A DNA stretch of 19,367 nucleotides from Halocafeteria seosinensis (lineage: Eukaryota; Sar; Bigyra; Bicosoecida): the NCBI GenBank assembly GCA_001687465.1, contig LVLI01000623.1:1-19367 (forward strand), given 5' to 3'. Both the position numbers and the translations under genes were made by a program. Shown here in pieces: positions 1-9,233 of the stretch. Position 1 is the stretch's first letter; every line of letters starts with the position of its first letter. Under the pieces are notes generated by a model that saw only the letters and a program-made list of their open reading frames with translations, searched no databases and was not told where the DNA came from.

Positions 1-659
1 TTGCAGAGGAGTGCTCAGGGGACTCAGGGACACCGCGCTCTACGTGCCTTAGGACAAAGGAAATGGCCCTAAACCCTTCCAGAGATCTCTCTATGGTAAT
101 AAAAAATACTCACTATAAGTATAAGGCAATAGCATACCATATACGAGGCATTAATTGGTGACCAAACAACCCCCGATAATTATTAATTGCTACTACACAA
201 GCTCGTCATCGGGAACATTGCGGCATTTTGGGCTCGTCATTGAGTCATCGGGCCAACTTTTGATTGTCATTTCATTGGGGATTGTACCCCTTGGTTCCAG
301 CGGCCAAAAATAGTGGCCGATACTCTGCATAGAAATGTGTGCGGAGAGCAATCGAGTGCCATAGCTATCATGTTTGAGGGACACGAGCGGTCTGAAGTTG
401 CGCAAGCCGAACCTCCGGAAACATGATGTAGCCCGGTGATGGCCAGTAATGGACCGGGTAGCAAAGGGCCCAACGAGCACACTGTCCGTCGATGTGACAG
501 TGCCACACCCGCTCACGGGAGACAGACTAGCCAGGACAGCGGAGACCCCTCACCATCGCGGAAATTATCCCGTTCACAATAGAGGCGACGGGCGGCTTCG
601 GAGAAGACGCAATCAAGTTCCTTAAGAAAATTGCCAGGAAAGCACCGTGGTCCCGCTGG
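1..659. other. No gene recognised; left edge of window
   Basis: I see no convincing gene here. Open frames on the minus strand at about 193-516 overlap each other, have no recognisable domain and carry runs of Cys, Ser, His and Arg typical of chance translation. The phrase GCTCGTCAT recurs at about 200 and 232 as a short imperfect direct repeat. The stretch ends at the CA tract of the first dispersed-repeat copy. Confidence 0.5.
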
Positions 660-755
660 CACACACACACAAATGTGACAGATAGCCCACCGGCTGACCG
701 CATCCTCTTAACGAGGAGCGGTATGCGCCCGTGTTAAGCACCGACCGGCCCGCTG
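660..755 (-). repeat. Dispersed TG-tailed repeat, copy A
   Basis: On the plus strand this begins with a (CA)n tract at 660-670, then AAATGTGACAGATAGCCCAC, a conserved middle and an end at GCCCGCTG. It matches copy D (9478-9579) almost throughout in inverted orientation. The main difference is a few bases missing near 693-701. A small hairpin is conserved in both: here TCCTC at 703-707 pairs with GAGGA at 713-717. Read on the minus strand, the simple repeat becomes a 3' (TG)n tail. Short open frames over this stretch are translations of the repeat. Confidence 0.8.
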
Positions 756-1724
756 TTCCTGCAGCCTTGCTGACATACGCCGTGAGGGAACACAACACTG
801 GTGTTGCGGAGGTATGTATCGGAGGAGGAGCCATGCCTGCGCCAGTCACGTTGATGCGCCACAACGTGAAGATGGTGGAGCGGTTCCGGGTAGGGTTCAC
901 CCCTTACACAGCGTAGCGTAGCAGACACGTCTTCCGGTAGGAGCAATACCAATACACATATATGTTCACGTCGTTGTACTGTTTTTGACGTCGACCATCT
1001 ACTGTACTGTATGCATGTCAGCCTAAAATGCAGGTCCTACAACCAGTCAGTGCAATATAGCTTTATCGTTTGTTTGCCCCATGATGGACGCATTGCTCTG
1101 TGTCAATCAGTTGTGACAGTTCCATTTTGTCCTCACCCACTCCGCGCCCGTTTCGTCTCGTTGCCAACGCCATGAGTCCGCGCCTCTTCAAAAGGATCTA
1201 GGGTACCCAATATTGAACAACAGGAATCGATTCTTCGCCGTCAACCCAAGTAAGCATAGAGCCCCTGCTTTCTCTGCGCCGCCGCGCTGTCTCTGTCGAG
1301 ACCGAGTAACTGACGCACGCATTAAGGAGTGAGTGACGTGCCCCTGGAGTCCTGGGGGGCGGACGCCGGGATGACGTCGCCTCAACCATTCTCGTACAAG
1401 CGTTCAGTCATTTGGAATTGACAAAGTAGATAAACTGATATCTTATCTAGAATCCCTCTTGTGACCTGGCGGTTGTACATACTCCTTTGTGTCTAAACAT
1501 AGACACAGAAAAGAGCCGAGAAGCCAGATTCTTCTTTTCTTCTTCCCACACCCCAAAGCAAGGTGAAACAAGGCTTCATATCGCCCGTTGTTAGTTTTGC
1601 TCTTTCTAATTGGGTGAAGGAGTGCGCTAATGAGTGCCTGCAAGGAGTGTATGCTCATCTAAATTTCTCACTGTGGTCGCTTTTCGTTTAACGAGAGGAA
1701 ACGAGCACCCTTTTATAGTTCATA
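756..1724. other. Gene-free stretch upstream of the kinase
   Basis: No coding region is supported. The frames at 1188-1389 (minus) and 1443-1658 (minus) lack recognisable domains and have Arg/Pro/Cys-rich chance composition. This interval must include the promoter and 5' leader of the kinase gene that starts at 1725. An AT-rich TTTTATA lies at 1711-1717, but it is too close to the start codon to call a TATA box. Confidence 0.5.
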
Positions 1725-3538
1725 ATGGCCGCCAGCGCAAATGCTCAGCAGCAACAGAGGGTGGAAGCTAATCTTCCTCCTCCACCGCAGCAACATGCCA
1801 TTGTTATACAGCTAAAAGTAAGTGTATACGCTTGTATGAGCCCGAAGGAATGGAAATCGGCTCTTCCTCAGGGGCAGGTTTTGATGTGAGAGCCCCTGGG
1901 GACAAGTGCAAAGGGCAGCTCAGGGGGAGTTTGCAACCTCAATGCTTTTTGTAATTCTGGACTTGGTTTGACCACTTGGTGTGACGTGTCAAAGCCTGCA
2001 CACGTCGTCAGTTGAAGTTCGGAGACGAACGTGCTGCAGGCTACCTACCTGACTCAATTTTACCTTTGATTTCAACTTTTTGGCTTATGCAGTCGCTTTT
2101 ACAAAGAGGGGGACAAGGTGCGGTCTATAAGGCCGTCATTAACCACTCCACGCAAATGGCCGTCAAATTGTTCAAAGACCGAACGACACAAGATTCCCCG
2201 GAAATTCGAGCTGTAAGTGGTTCACTATGTTTTTGGTGGTTGGAGCATACCAAGTTCTATCAGTTTGTCGTTATGTTGAACTGCCTGATCTGTGTGTATA
2301 TGCAGTATAAACGACTTGGATGGGTTTGTCCGTATATTCTGCGTGCTTGGCAACCGGTTCGAGACGCGGACCTGAAAAAGGGTTTGTATGTAATCAAACC
2401 TGAACCCAGGAAAGGTGGATACATTTACTTGCCGATCGAGCTTTGCCAAGGAGATGTGCTCTCGCGAGTTCAACAGGCGGGTGGATTAGGTGAAGACATT
2501 GGTAACCGAGCGATGCTTGAAGCTGCGCAAGCCATCGCATTTTCTCATTCACGTGGAGTATCCCATCGTGATATTAAGCCAGAAAATTTATTGGTGGGAT
2601 CCGACGGCCATGTTAAGTTGGCAGACTGGGGAAGTGCCCTTATCGTCCAGCCAGGATCTCCAGCTCTGTCCACTATTGCTTGTGGTTCGACAATGTATGC
2701 CGCTCCTGAAGTTATATATCAATATAATCCGGAGCAACCTTACGCTCCTACCAAAGAATGGGACGCAATGAAAGCAGACTGTTGGAGCTTCGCCGTGTCG
2801 ACGTTCGTCGTCGTTACCGGCCGTCCGCCCTTCCACAAAGCATCGGCCGATGACCCGTTTTTCGTCGGTTTTCTGGAAGCAACGGAGCAAGTAGAGAAGT
2901 TTATGCATGTTGTCTCGAATGTCACTGACCGATCTCCGGACGATATTCGAGCCACGATGAAGAAAGGAAAACCATTTCGGTGGCCTTCAATGTTTTCTAA
3001 TGACCTGATTGAGTTGATGCTGAGCTTGCTCAGGGTTGTTCCCGAGGAGCGACTTTCGGCTTCAGAGATCACCAATTCTAATTGGTTTGTGCACCCGCCA
3101 ATGCGCAAGCAGAAATCAGGCTCCGCTAAGAGTGGAAATGACGGTAACAACAGACAGGGAGGTGACGAGTCTCGATCGTGCGACCCCGAATCGTCCTCTC
3201 ACAGCCAGCAAGTTCGATTCCACGGCTCCGCGAACGTGGCCGACGGCCATCAACAGGGGGGAGCTCCACAGAGTACTGGGTACAGGTCGGCGGCAGCAGA
3301 TGTTTCGGATGGGTCCCATGATATTTCCCCGAAACACCGGTTGAGCAATGCAGCGGTTGCTGGTGAAGTCAAAATGACAACACAACAAGAGGAAGAAGGA
3401 GTTTCTACGACAGATGTGACGATGACTGGTGGCTATGATGAAGTGCGAGAAACGTCCGATCCCGACAAGAAAACAGCCAATGGCGGATCTAACGGGAATA
3501 GTGGCGTTGTGACTAAGGTCTTGGAGGCCCTCAGTTGA
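1725..3538 (+). CDS. Ser/Thr protein kinase with DWG motif, spliced
   Basis: Preferred exons are 1725-1817, 2093-2212 and 2306-3538, giving 481 residues. The start is the ATG at 1725, beginning a Gln/Pro-rich leader that runs cleanly into a GTAAGT donor at 1818. The kinase domain spans about residues 32-340. It has glycine loop GGQGAV (37-42), with Gln where the first loop glycine usually sits, and ATP lysine in MAVK (Lys56). Other motifs are the probable helix-C Glu68, HRDIKPEN (catalytic Asp160), ADWG (Asp178, Trp replacing Phe of DFG) and APE (204-206). All catalytic residues are present, so it should be active and phosphorylate protein Ser/Thr. The tail (about 340-481) is Ser/Gln/Gly-rich, charged and probably disordered. 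The intron 2213-2305 is 93 nt with no in-frame stop, so the frame stays open even if it is retained. The first intron's acceptor is uncertain: AG at 2011 adds 27 residues, whereas AG at 2092 follows a good pyrimidine tract. I cannot assign a subfamily. Confidence 0.88.
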
Positions 3539-4173
3539 AAATGATGAGCAGGAGGCGTGTTAGCATGGATTTTTTGGAGTTTCAATTTTTGCAATTGTAC
3601 ATGCATGGAGTAGTGGTGGCATTTGGTTATTTTATCATAATACGGTCGGTCTGGTGTGAAGGAATAGGGTCTTCGACGTAGTGTACCTCCTGCTCGTGTT
3701 GTCGAAAGTCAATACACACTTATATATATAACACATATATAAGTTAGTATGATTAATAAATCCTTCTTTTGGCTTTTGTTTGCTCTCAGGGTCTGCATTC
3801 TTTGGATGCCATTGTCACTTGCCTTTTGGGAATCCAATATTGTTTCAGCGGTGTTTCTGGCGAGGGGCGGGCGAGATGTACTGATGAACCCTTTACACTA
3901 TGTACTTTACGCTCTTGGGGCAAATGGAGGGTACCTGGTATTGTGGAGTGAATTCCGTATTGGGAAGTGACATGACCGTTGAAGTGCGCGGCTTCGCAAT
4001 CCACGTGTTTGTCTACCCTCGGTCCAGGGCTTTCAGTAGAATGTCTATATTGCACTTGTGTGACACCAATTCCGTTGCAACTGGTTTGGAAAAAAGCTCG
4101 TATAGAGAAACGGGACCCTGTCAGTGAATGATCCTCCGGTGGCTCAGAGCGCAATTTGTGACACCTAATACAT
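3539..4173. other. Convergent intergenic region between kinase and glycosyltransferase-like gene
   Basis: This lies between the 3' ends of two converging genes. An AATAAA at 3755-3760, about 217 nt past the kinase stop, is a candidate poly(A) signal on the plus strand. It is preceded by an AT-rich stretch with TATATATATA at 3721-3730. Frames within it (plus 3749-3970, minus 3786-4229) have no recognisable domain. The first starts with a hydrophobic run but is only 73 codons long. Confidence 0.5.
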
Positions 4174-5619
4174 TTACAAAATGTTGTCAACGGAACACAT
4201 GTGCCTTTCTTTGCGAATCTTGTAACCAATCAATGCGGTGACGCAGCCATGAAAGGACCGATAACAGGTGTCAAGGCTCGGTAGCAACGATATGTGAGAG
4301 ACCATGATCTCTTCGGGTGAAAAGAAGGAAAGCGGGATCCTGTTCTTCTCGAAAGACAGTTTCCACCGGGCTTCAGAGTTCATGTACTTGGCATTGACCA
4401 AACCAGGGTCTCGAAGTATATCCGAAAACGCTGCAGATGATTTCCTCGATTTGAAAATAACGAACTTGTCGTTATATCCCCCAAAGCGCCTACACGATGG
4501 CAATATGGCCTCTCCTTTGATGAAACTTGAGTATAAAGGATGTTTACGAAAGAAGACGTTATCAGTCCTTGTCCGAATGTAATAGTTATAGTTTGCGTGA
4601 GAGCGCGCTCTATCAAACCCTTGCATAATGTTGTAAAACATTAAAAGGTTTCTGTTCCACGTCGTATCTCGCGGAGTTTTGTCTAGTTTGAATTCTTTTA
4701 TGATCTGCTTCGCATCCGGGACTGTGTCTCGAGAGCATGCAACTAGCGACGCTCCACCCGCATGCACACGCGTTTCAAGGTAGGCCTCCATGTGAGCAAT
4801 TCGCTCGACTGAATTCGCTACTTGTAGCCCCGATTGGTCTATTTCCCGTAATAGGTGCGTGAAATTCTGCTTCTGCATAACGGCAAAAACATCGACCAGG
4901 AACCCAGCCTTAACGTGAGGTGCAATTACGTGATCCACTAAAGAGTCTACGGCTTCTTTCACAAGCCTTGTGTCCAATCCACTCATTACGATCGCTATTG
5001 ATTGCTTAGTTGCATATTCTTCTTCCGTATGTATTCTGCCGGTGTTCTTCATGGATCCCTTCGAGATTGGTTCCTCTTCCTTCCTCACTGGGGTAGTCGT
5101 ACTCATTGCGTTTCCCCGTTTCGGAAGTTTCATGCCAACATATGATCGTCTCTGAGAGTGGACTATACTTATTTGATTATTGACAGTAACCAGAGGAATA
5201 TCGTGCCGCTCGATGCCATTGCAACCATCTTGTGCAGGAAGAACGGTCTCAACGAGTGGTTCCGTCGATAAACTCAGTTCCTCGTGATTCTGAGTATCTA
5301 TTACCGAGGCTGAACGTGCAGCACTTTGTTTTCCCTTCTCCACAATGTTTCTAAACATTGACGGAATTTTTTGGTCCCGTGGTAGCTTCATGCGCCGCGT
5401 GGACTGCCGTCGAGAGGACACAATCGTTGAATTCCGGTGCTTACTGTGGATACGGCCGTGCCAGGAATACAGCATGAGTTCAGTAGGGGCTATGTGTCCC
5501 ACACCTGTTAAACTGTTCTCCATTACCAAAAACCCACCATTGGACTGCATGAGTATGGCAGTCCCTGAAGCTGTGATCATCCCCATGACCACGAGCCACA
5601 GGCAGACGGCACTACCCAT
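4174..5619 (-). CDS. Type II membrane protein, probable glycosyltransferase
   Basis: Single exon, 481 residues, reading from the ATG at 5619 to TAA at 4174. Residues about 5-24 form one uncleaved hydrophobic anchor right at the N-terminus. They are followed by a basic, Ser-rich stem (about 50-200) and then a compact globular region (about 205-465). That layout is classic for Golgi type II glycosyltransferases. The globular part opens with a strand-like SIAIVMSGL and contains NYYIRTRTDN (345-354), an acidic motif resembling the IRxRxD signature of several sugar-nucleotide transferases. It is followed by FGGYNDKFVIF (379-389) and a SEARW motif (415-419). The GGYND and downstream acidic pattern resembles WavE-like or plant DUF7796-type transferases. 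I infer a Golgi enzyme adding sugar to glycoprotein or cell-wall glycan; substrate and linkage cannot be read. There is no intron. Family assignment is moderate, membership of the secretory pathway stronger. Confidence 0.75.
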   Translation of the reverse strand: MGSAVCLWLVVMGMITASGTAILMQSNGGFLVMENSLTGVGHIAPTELMLYSWHGRIHSKHRNSTIVSSRRQSTRRMKLPRDQKIPSMFRNIVEKGKQSAARSASVIDTQNHEELSLSTEPLVETVLPAQDGCNGIERHDIPLVTVNNQISIVHSQRRSYVGMKLPKRGNAMSTTTPVRKEEEPISKGSMKNTGRIHTEEEYATKQSIAIVMSGLDTRLVKEAVDSLVDHVIAPHVKAGFLVDVFAVMQKQNFTHLLREIDQSGLQVANSVERIAHMEAYLETRVHAGGASLVACSRDTVPDAKQIIKEFKLDKTPRDTTWNRNLLMFYNIMQGFDRARSHANYNYYIRTRTDNVFFRKHPLYSSFIKGEAILPSCRRFGGYNDKFVIFKSRKSSAAFSDILRDPGLVNAKYMNSEARWKLSFEKNRIPLSFFSPEEIMVSHISLLPSLDTCYRSFHGCVTALIGYKIRKERHMCSVDNIL

Positions 5620-6317
5620 TGCCTTCCCACTGTACTCTTTAACGGAGGCCTGCTTTCCCTATACCATTTCTGACTTACACCCAGTCCCGTATACTACCCC
5701 TCTACGTCCTGCTCTGCTCATAATAGGTGCATGTGCGTAGGCATTCTTTTTGTAGCCCGTATGTACCGTGTCCAGCTGGATAATAAGTACCCTATGTATG
5801 TATTCAGCATGAAAGAGAAAGAAAACACTATTCATAAATGCAGGCTATTCATTTGTGTTCATATAAAGCTCGTACAAACAAGGTTTGCAAGGTATCTACG
5901 ACTACCTACTTGGGGAGGGGGTTGGAGTGTGGTTATTAACTGGCTAACTGGTTTCTGGTAGCGATATTCCTACACTTACTACCCGAGAAAGGGTTGTCGG
6001 AGTGCCTGGCGAGCTGAATTGGCTAACAATTAGCATTCTATGACTAATATTCAGCGTATTCATGTCTTTCCAGGTGATTCACGGCAGGGGTTCTCTGGTC
6101 TTCTAACAGGGGGGACTCTCGAAAGTTTCGCCTCCAATCATACGGAGTAGCGCGCACCTGGATGCCAACCGGTACCAAAGGTAACAAATCTTATTTCCTT
6201 TGCGATATAGGATTACGGTACCCCTGGTCGGCTAGCCAGTCAACTCTGCTCTCCTCACGACTGCACCAACTGGTTGATGCCTGTTACGAGGACAAAACGA
6301 TTGCCATCAATCGTTTC
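5620..6317. other. Upstream region of the glycosyltransferase-like gene; no other gene seen
   Basis: This should contain the promoter and leader of the minus-strand gene starting at 5619. Short frames at plus 5731-5961 and plus 6162-6350 show no domain and no splice-consistent extension. I see no RNA gene and no clear repeat. Confidence 0.45.
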
Positions 6318-6982
6318 TCAGCCACCCTCGATATTGACCTTGCCGAATGATCCATTAGTTTCTTCGGAAAGCTGAACACTCCCGCCGCTGCGGTTATTTT
6401 CGTATCCGTGTTGACCGGTACGGATCCAAATCTGGTGACGGCCGGTCCGACAGTCGGCAGATGCGGACACTGAGTCAAGCACCGTCAATTTGGACAGGTG
6501 AATCAAGGCAAACTCAGTTATCGTGTGTTGGTCGTTGATCTTTAACCAGACTAGATTGGATAAATGCCGGAACGCCGCATCCGTTATAGTTGATTGATTG
6601 CATCCTCTGATATCCAATCTTGTCAAACAGGATGATGGTACAAAAGCATCATCAGTAATTGACGAATCGGTACACATAGACATGGTTAACGATGATAAAC
6701 CTGTCAAATGCAAGAATGCTGTATCCGAAATCGTGCCATGTTGACTACCGATCAGGCCCAAGTGTGTCAGCCTTCCCAGATGAGTGAAACCTTCATCAGT
6801 AATATCACTATTTCGAGAATCCACAATCCTAAAAGATTCGAGATTGCCCAAGTGCTGAAATGCATTACAGTACTCGTCATTCTAATTCTGACAGGACTTT
6901 TCACGTCCATGGTGAGTGTTTGCAGTCTGTGCTGAAACGCAAAATTAAAGTCGATCGCTTGACGCGCGCCCTCAATACGCAA
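6318..6982 (-). pseudogene. Leucine-rich-repeat protein remnant, frameshifted
   Basis: Reading leftward from about 6884, this encodes five to six leucine-rich repeats of about 24 residues. The consensus resembles ITDxAFxHLxxLxxLxIxG, with copies starting ITDEGFTHL, ISDTAFLHL, ITDDAF, ITDAAFRHL and ITEFALIHL. One more repeat (AFQHRLQTLTM) lies upstream at about 6905-6960 in a different frame. The two parts are separated by a TAG at 6882-6884 and a one-base frame change, so no single frame reads through. The open frame has no early ATG (it can begin only at TTG 6851), and after the last repeat at about 6480 the protein loses LRR character. The repeat type matches F-box/LRR or other scaffold proteins that bind partners through a curved solenoid. 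I read it as a decayed fragment. An unseen intron across 6882 is the alternative, but the nearest donor-acceptor pair would leave an implausibly short intron. Confidence 0.55.
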
Positions 6983-7249
6983 GGAGACGAGTTGGATTCG
7001 AGATCAGCCGAAGAGCAAGCTACACGAATTGACTTATACGTGCAAGAGGAAACTAACAACAATATCCTCCCAATCCTATTAAGCAATGAACTGCTAGCGA
7101 GTCAAGCGGAGGTCCCATGGGATGTGACGGAAACGGATACTGAAGTTCGGGTCTGCGCCAATGCTTTGAAGTCACTCGTTTATGCTGCCTCTCTCCTAGT
7201 GGAACAGCGGGCCTGTAGCTGCCAGACACAGGCGCCAGCTGCTACCTAA
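6860..7249 (+). CDS. Hypothetical ORF or exon antisense to the LRR remnant
   Basis: An open frame of 129 codons. From about 6930 onward the translation looks more protein-like than most frames in this window. It has mixed charged and hydrophobic residues, few Cys, and a helix-like segment near the end (ALKSLVYAASLLVEQRA). A possible splice acceptor TTTGCAG ends at 6924, so the coding part may be an exon rather than starting at 6860. It overlaps the opposite-strand LRR remnant over 6860-6982. I recognise no family, and no partner exon is obvious. It may equally be a fragment of a lost gene. Confidence 0.22.
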   Translation: MHYSTRHSNSDRTFHVHGECLQSVLKRKIKVDRLTRALNTQGDELDSRSAEEQATRIDLYVQEETNNNILPILLSNELLASQAEVPWDVTETDTEVRVCANALKSLVYAASLLVEQRACSCQTQAPAAT

Positions 7250-7286
7250 GTGTAGCGGCTAACATCCAGCTGCCGGTGGGCCATCA

Positions 7287-7345
7287 GTCACATCTTCGTC
7301 GTCGTTAAATGAGGTCGCCAATTGGGGGTCACATCTTCGTCGTCG
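7287..7345. repeat. 18-bp direct repeat pair, 41-bp spacing
   Basis: GTCACATCTTCGTCGTCG occurs at 7287-7304 and again at 7328-7345. Each copy is followed within about 20 bases by AAATGAGG. The pair looks like a short imperfect tandem duplication. It lies at the left edge of the AT-rich, gene-free tract. Confidence 0.75.
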
Positions 7346-7349
7346 CTTG

Positions 7350-7380
7350 AATATTCCAAATGAGGGGCACTTGGAATATT
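7350..7380. repeat. Perfect 10-bp inverted repeat
   Basis: AATATTCCAA at 7350-7359 is the exact reverse complement of TTGGAATATT at 7371-7380, with an 11-base spacer. Transcribed or single-stranded, it would form a 10-bp hairpin. It sits between the direct repeats and an A/T-rich block at 7440-7505 made of A-runs. No flanking gene explains it. Confidence 0.7.
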
Positions 7381-7641
7381 AATTTGGCCATAGGTCACAT
7401 TGGTGGAAATACAATGTAAATGACCGAGTGAGGGGGTAAAGATATTATTTAAAAAATACAAAACAAAAAAGTAAATATACGAAACAAAAAAATATAATAA
7501 AATTTGGCCAATTTGTAATATCGGCAAATATAGCCTATTTTGGCCGATTTTTAGCACCGCCCTATCACCCGCGAGAATTTACAAACAAATTTACAAACAA
7601 AAACGTACGGTACGGTAAATCGTACTTCACGTGAATAGTTT
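7381..7641. other. AT-rich gene-free tract
   Basis: This is the most AT-rich part of the window, with repeated A-runs (AAAAAATACAAAACAAAAAA) and TTTGGCCAATTT-like words at about 7503 and 7539. No coding potential is seen. The minus-strand frame at 7288-7557 translates to Tyr/Phe/Ile runs typical of AT-rich noncoding DNA. It may be degraded mobile-element sequence. Confidence 0.5.
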
Positions 7642-7726
7642 CACACACAATTGGCAGATAGCCCATCGGCCAGGAAGTACAAGTGTAGAGCGCATCCCCC
7701 TAGACCAGAAGCAGTATTCGCCCGTG
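7642..7726 (-). repeat. Dispersed TG-tailed repeat, diverged copy B
   Basis: The plus strand reads CACACACAATTGGCAGATAGCCCATCGGCCAGG, broken here as a CA tract plus GCAGATAGCCCATCGGCC. After a diverged middle comes GAAGCAGTATTCGCCCGTG. Both end blocks match copies A and D in the same order and at similar spacing. The middle hairpin region is eroded, so this appears to be an older copy. Confidence 0.6.
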
Positions 7727-8373
7727 CCAACCTATTCGTTTACCCTTGCATTGAATATATTTGCGCGAGTGATAGATGTACCTGCCACAACCTTGTCAGG
7801 ACTACCGACAAGGTAGCTGTGCTGCTGCAACCAGTTCTGGTACCACTGGCAGGCGTATATGTAGTACCCTGTTCTAGGGTTACGGCCAGTACGGCGCCCC
7901 AGACGGGTCGCTTGCAGTTGCAAGTTGCAACGATTGACTGACGTCGTACCACCTGACTTACGAGGGGCCGCCTCAGATATTCCGTCCAACTCAAATTGTG
8001 CCGCATCTACTGCATGAGGTCATAAATGTTGCTCCTTTTTCAAACCTCACTGCGTTTGTATCCCTTTAGAGTGTAGATAAGTGTACAACTTGGTACACAT
8101 ATCATTTACTTTATTGAGGCGACCAGGAATACAGTTCCAAACTATTGGCCGAAGATATGGTCACTGGTATATTATATAGTGTATGATAGCCATAAGGTTA
8201 AAGGAGGTTTCTCCAACGCTTTGTTTGTTTTGCGCAAACTTGAATTTATCACTGGTGTGTCCTGTTCTACGCCCACATGCTAAACCAGTACGCTTGTCAA
8301 AACGTCCTTGGGCCTTGCACTCACTGTTCTGCATTACCGTGGTAGTCACGACAAAGCGTATTGATTAGTATTT
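7727..8373. other. Gene-free stretch
   Basis: Several overlapping frames on both strands at 7732-8006 and 8161-8368 are short and show no domain or splice-consistent partner. I see no RNA gene. Its position between repeat copies B and C suggests accumulated noncoding DNA. Confidence 0.45.
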
Positions 8374-8432
8374 ACACACACACACACACACACACACATA
8401 TGTGACAGATAGCCCACCGGCCGGGGAGTTGA
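8374..8432 (-). repeat. Dispersed TG-tailed repeat, truncated copy C
   Basis: A 25-base (AC)n tract at 8374-8398 is followed by ATATGTGACAGATAGCCCAC and CGGCCGGGGAGTTGA. It then departs abruptly from copies A and D. On the minus strand it keeps the (TG)n-tail end of the element and lacks the other half, including the hairpin. The microsatellite is longer here than in the other copies. Confidence 0.75.
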
Positions 8433-9197
8433 ATTTTACCTGCATTTAGTGGTAGTGGTAGTACCAGAGTAGGCTAACAATCATGGTGTATGCCAGCACT
8501 GGCAGTCACAGAGATAAACCACCAGCATGTTGGTTCGGGATTCAGGTCCCACTCCATACACCTCGGAAACAAATTTGGGATTTGAGTCCATGAATCAGCA
8601 CAGTAGCAACACTGTGCATATAGCTCACCGTTCGCGGGTCTTCAAAGGGCATCGACCACTTCCCGAGTGTCCGTAGGGTTTCTTTCGCACTGTCTCACGA
8701 AATTCGCGAGTGTGACTGGAGAGTACCGGAGCCCCAACTCCCTCTCGCATCGTACAAGTCGAAAAACGAGATTCTCATGGAAGTTGCTGTTAGGAGAACT
8801 ACATGGTTGGGTGACAAAGAGGCGGAAAGTTGCTTCTCCTTGTTGGAGCTGTTGATTTAACATACACCATCAATGAAATGCAGTCTGTCCGGCTCTCCAA
8901 ACTTCCACCATTCTCTTATTCTGCATGAATCCACAAGCTGACAGTACGCGTACCATTCGATTAACACCCGGCAAACCAGTTGTTGCTTCCAGTAGCATGC
9001 AGCACAGCACAGAAATTTGGGACAACTGTACAGAAAGTACAGCAGTCCAAGCAGCAACCGAGTTCAGTGTGATTTGCTGGCTGCGAGACGCGTCAAATAC
9101 AGTATCCACAGGTTGCGATGCCCTACAAGAGACTGTCAGCACCCGACCTCCGTGCGGGACTTGTAATATTGGAAAAAGAGATGGATGCAGGATAGCA
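8433..9197. other. Gene-poor region with weak open frames
   Basis: Overlapping frames on both strands (minus 8642-8863, minus 8870-9337, plus 8925-9341) do not resolve into a gene. The minus-strand frame from 9337 begins with a basic segment and VHWVEQEILDLL, vaguely like a SANT/trihelix DNA-binding start, but nothing downstream supports this. Any gene here has probably decayed. Confidence 0.35.
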
Positions 9198-9233
9198 TTG
9201 CTGGCCACATTTGTGTGTGTGTGTTGCTGGCCA
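9198..9233 (+). mobile_element. 16-bp TG-tail remnant between 10-bp direct repeats (copy E)
   Basis: TTGCTGGCCA at 9198-9207 is repeated exactly at 9224-9233. Between them is only CATTTGTGTGTGTGTG (9208-9223). That is the same sequence as the tail end of copies A and D, which read CACATTTGTGTGTGTG in this orientation. The simplest reading is an extremely 5'-truncated retroposon insertion with its target-site duplication intact. Confidence 0.6.

Noticed and set aside
193-516. Minus-strand open frame of 107 codons
   Set aside because: No domain, chance-like Cys/Ser/Arg composition, overlapping frame of similar quality, no splice context.
2012-2092. Coding segment at the start of the kinase open frame
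   Set aside because: It is open but contains a branch-like CTGAC, pyrimidine tract and TTATGCAG acceptor, so it reads better as the end of intron 1; left as an alternative.
3749-3970. Small hydrophobic ORF on the plus strand
   Set aside because: Starts inside the kinase 3' end near the poly(A) signal; only its N-terminus looks membrane-like and nothing supports translation.
3786-4229. Minus-strand 147-codon frame overlapping the end of the glycosyltransferase-like gene
   Set aside because: Different frame from that gene, His/Pro/Cys-rich, no homology recognised, no splice link.
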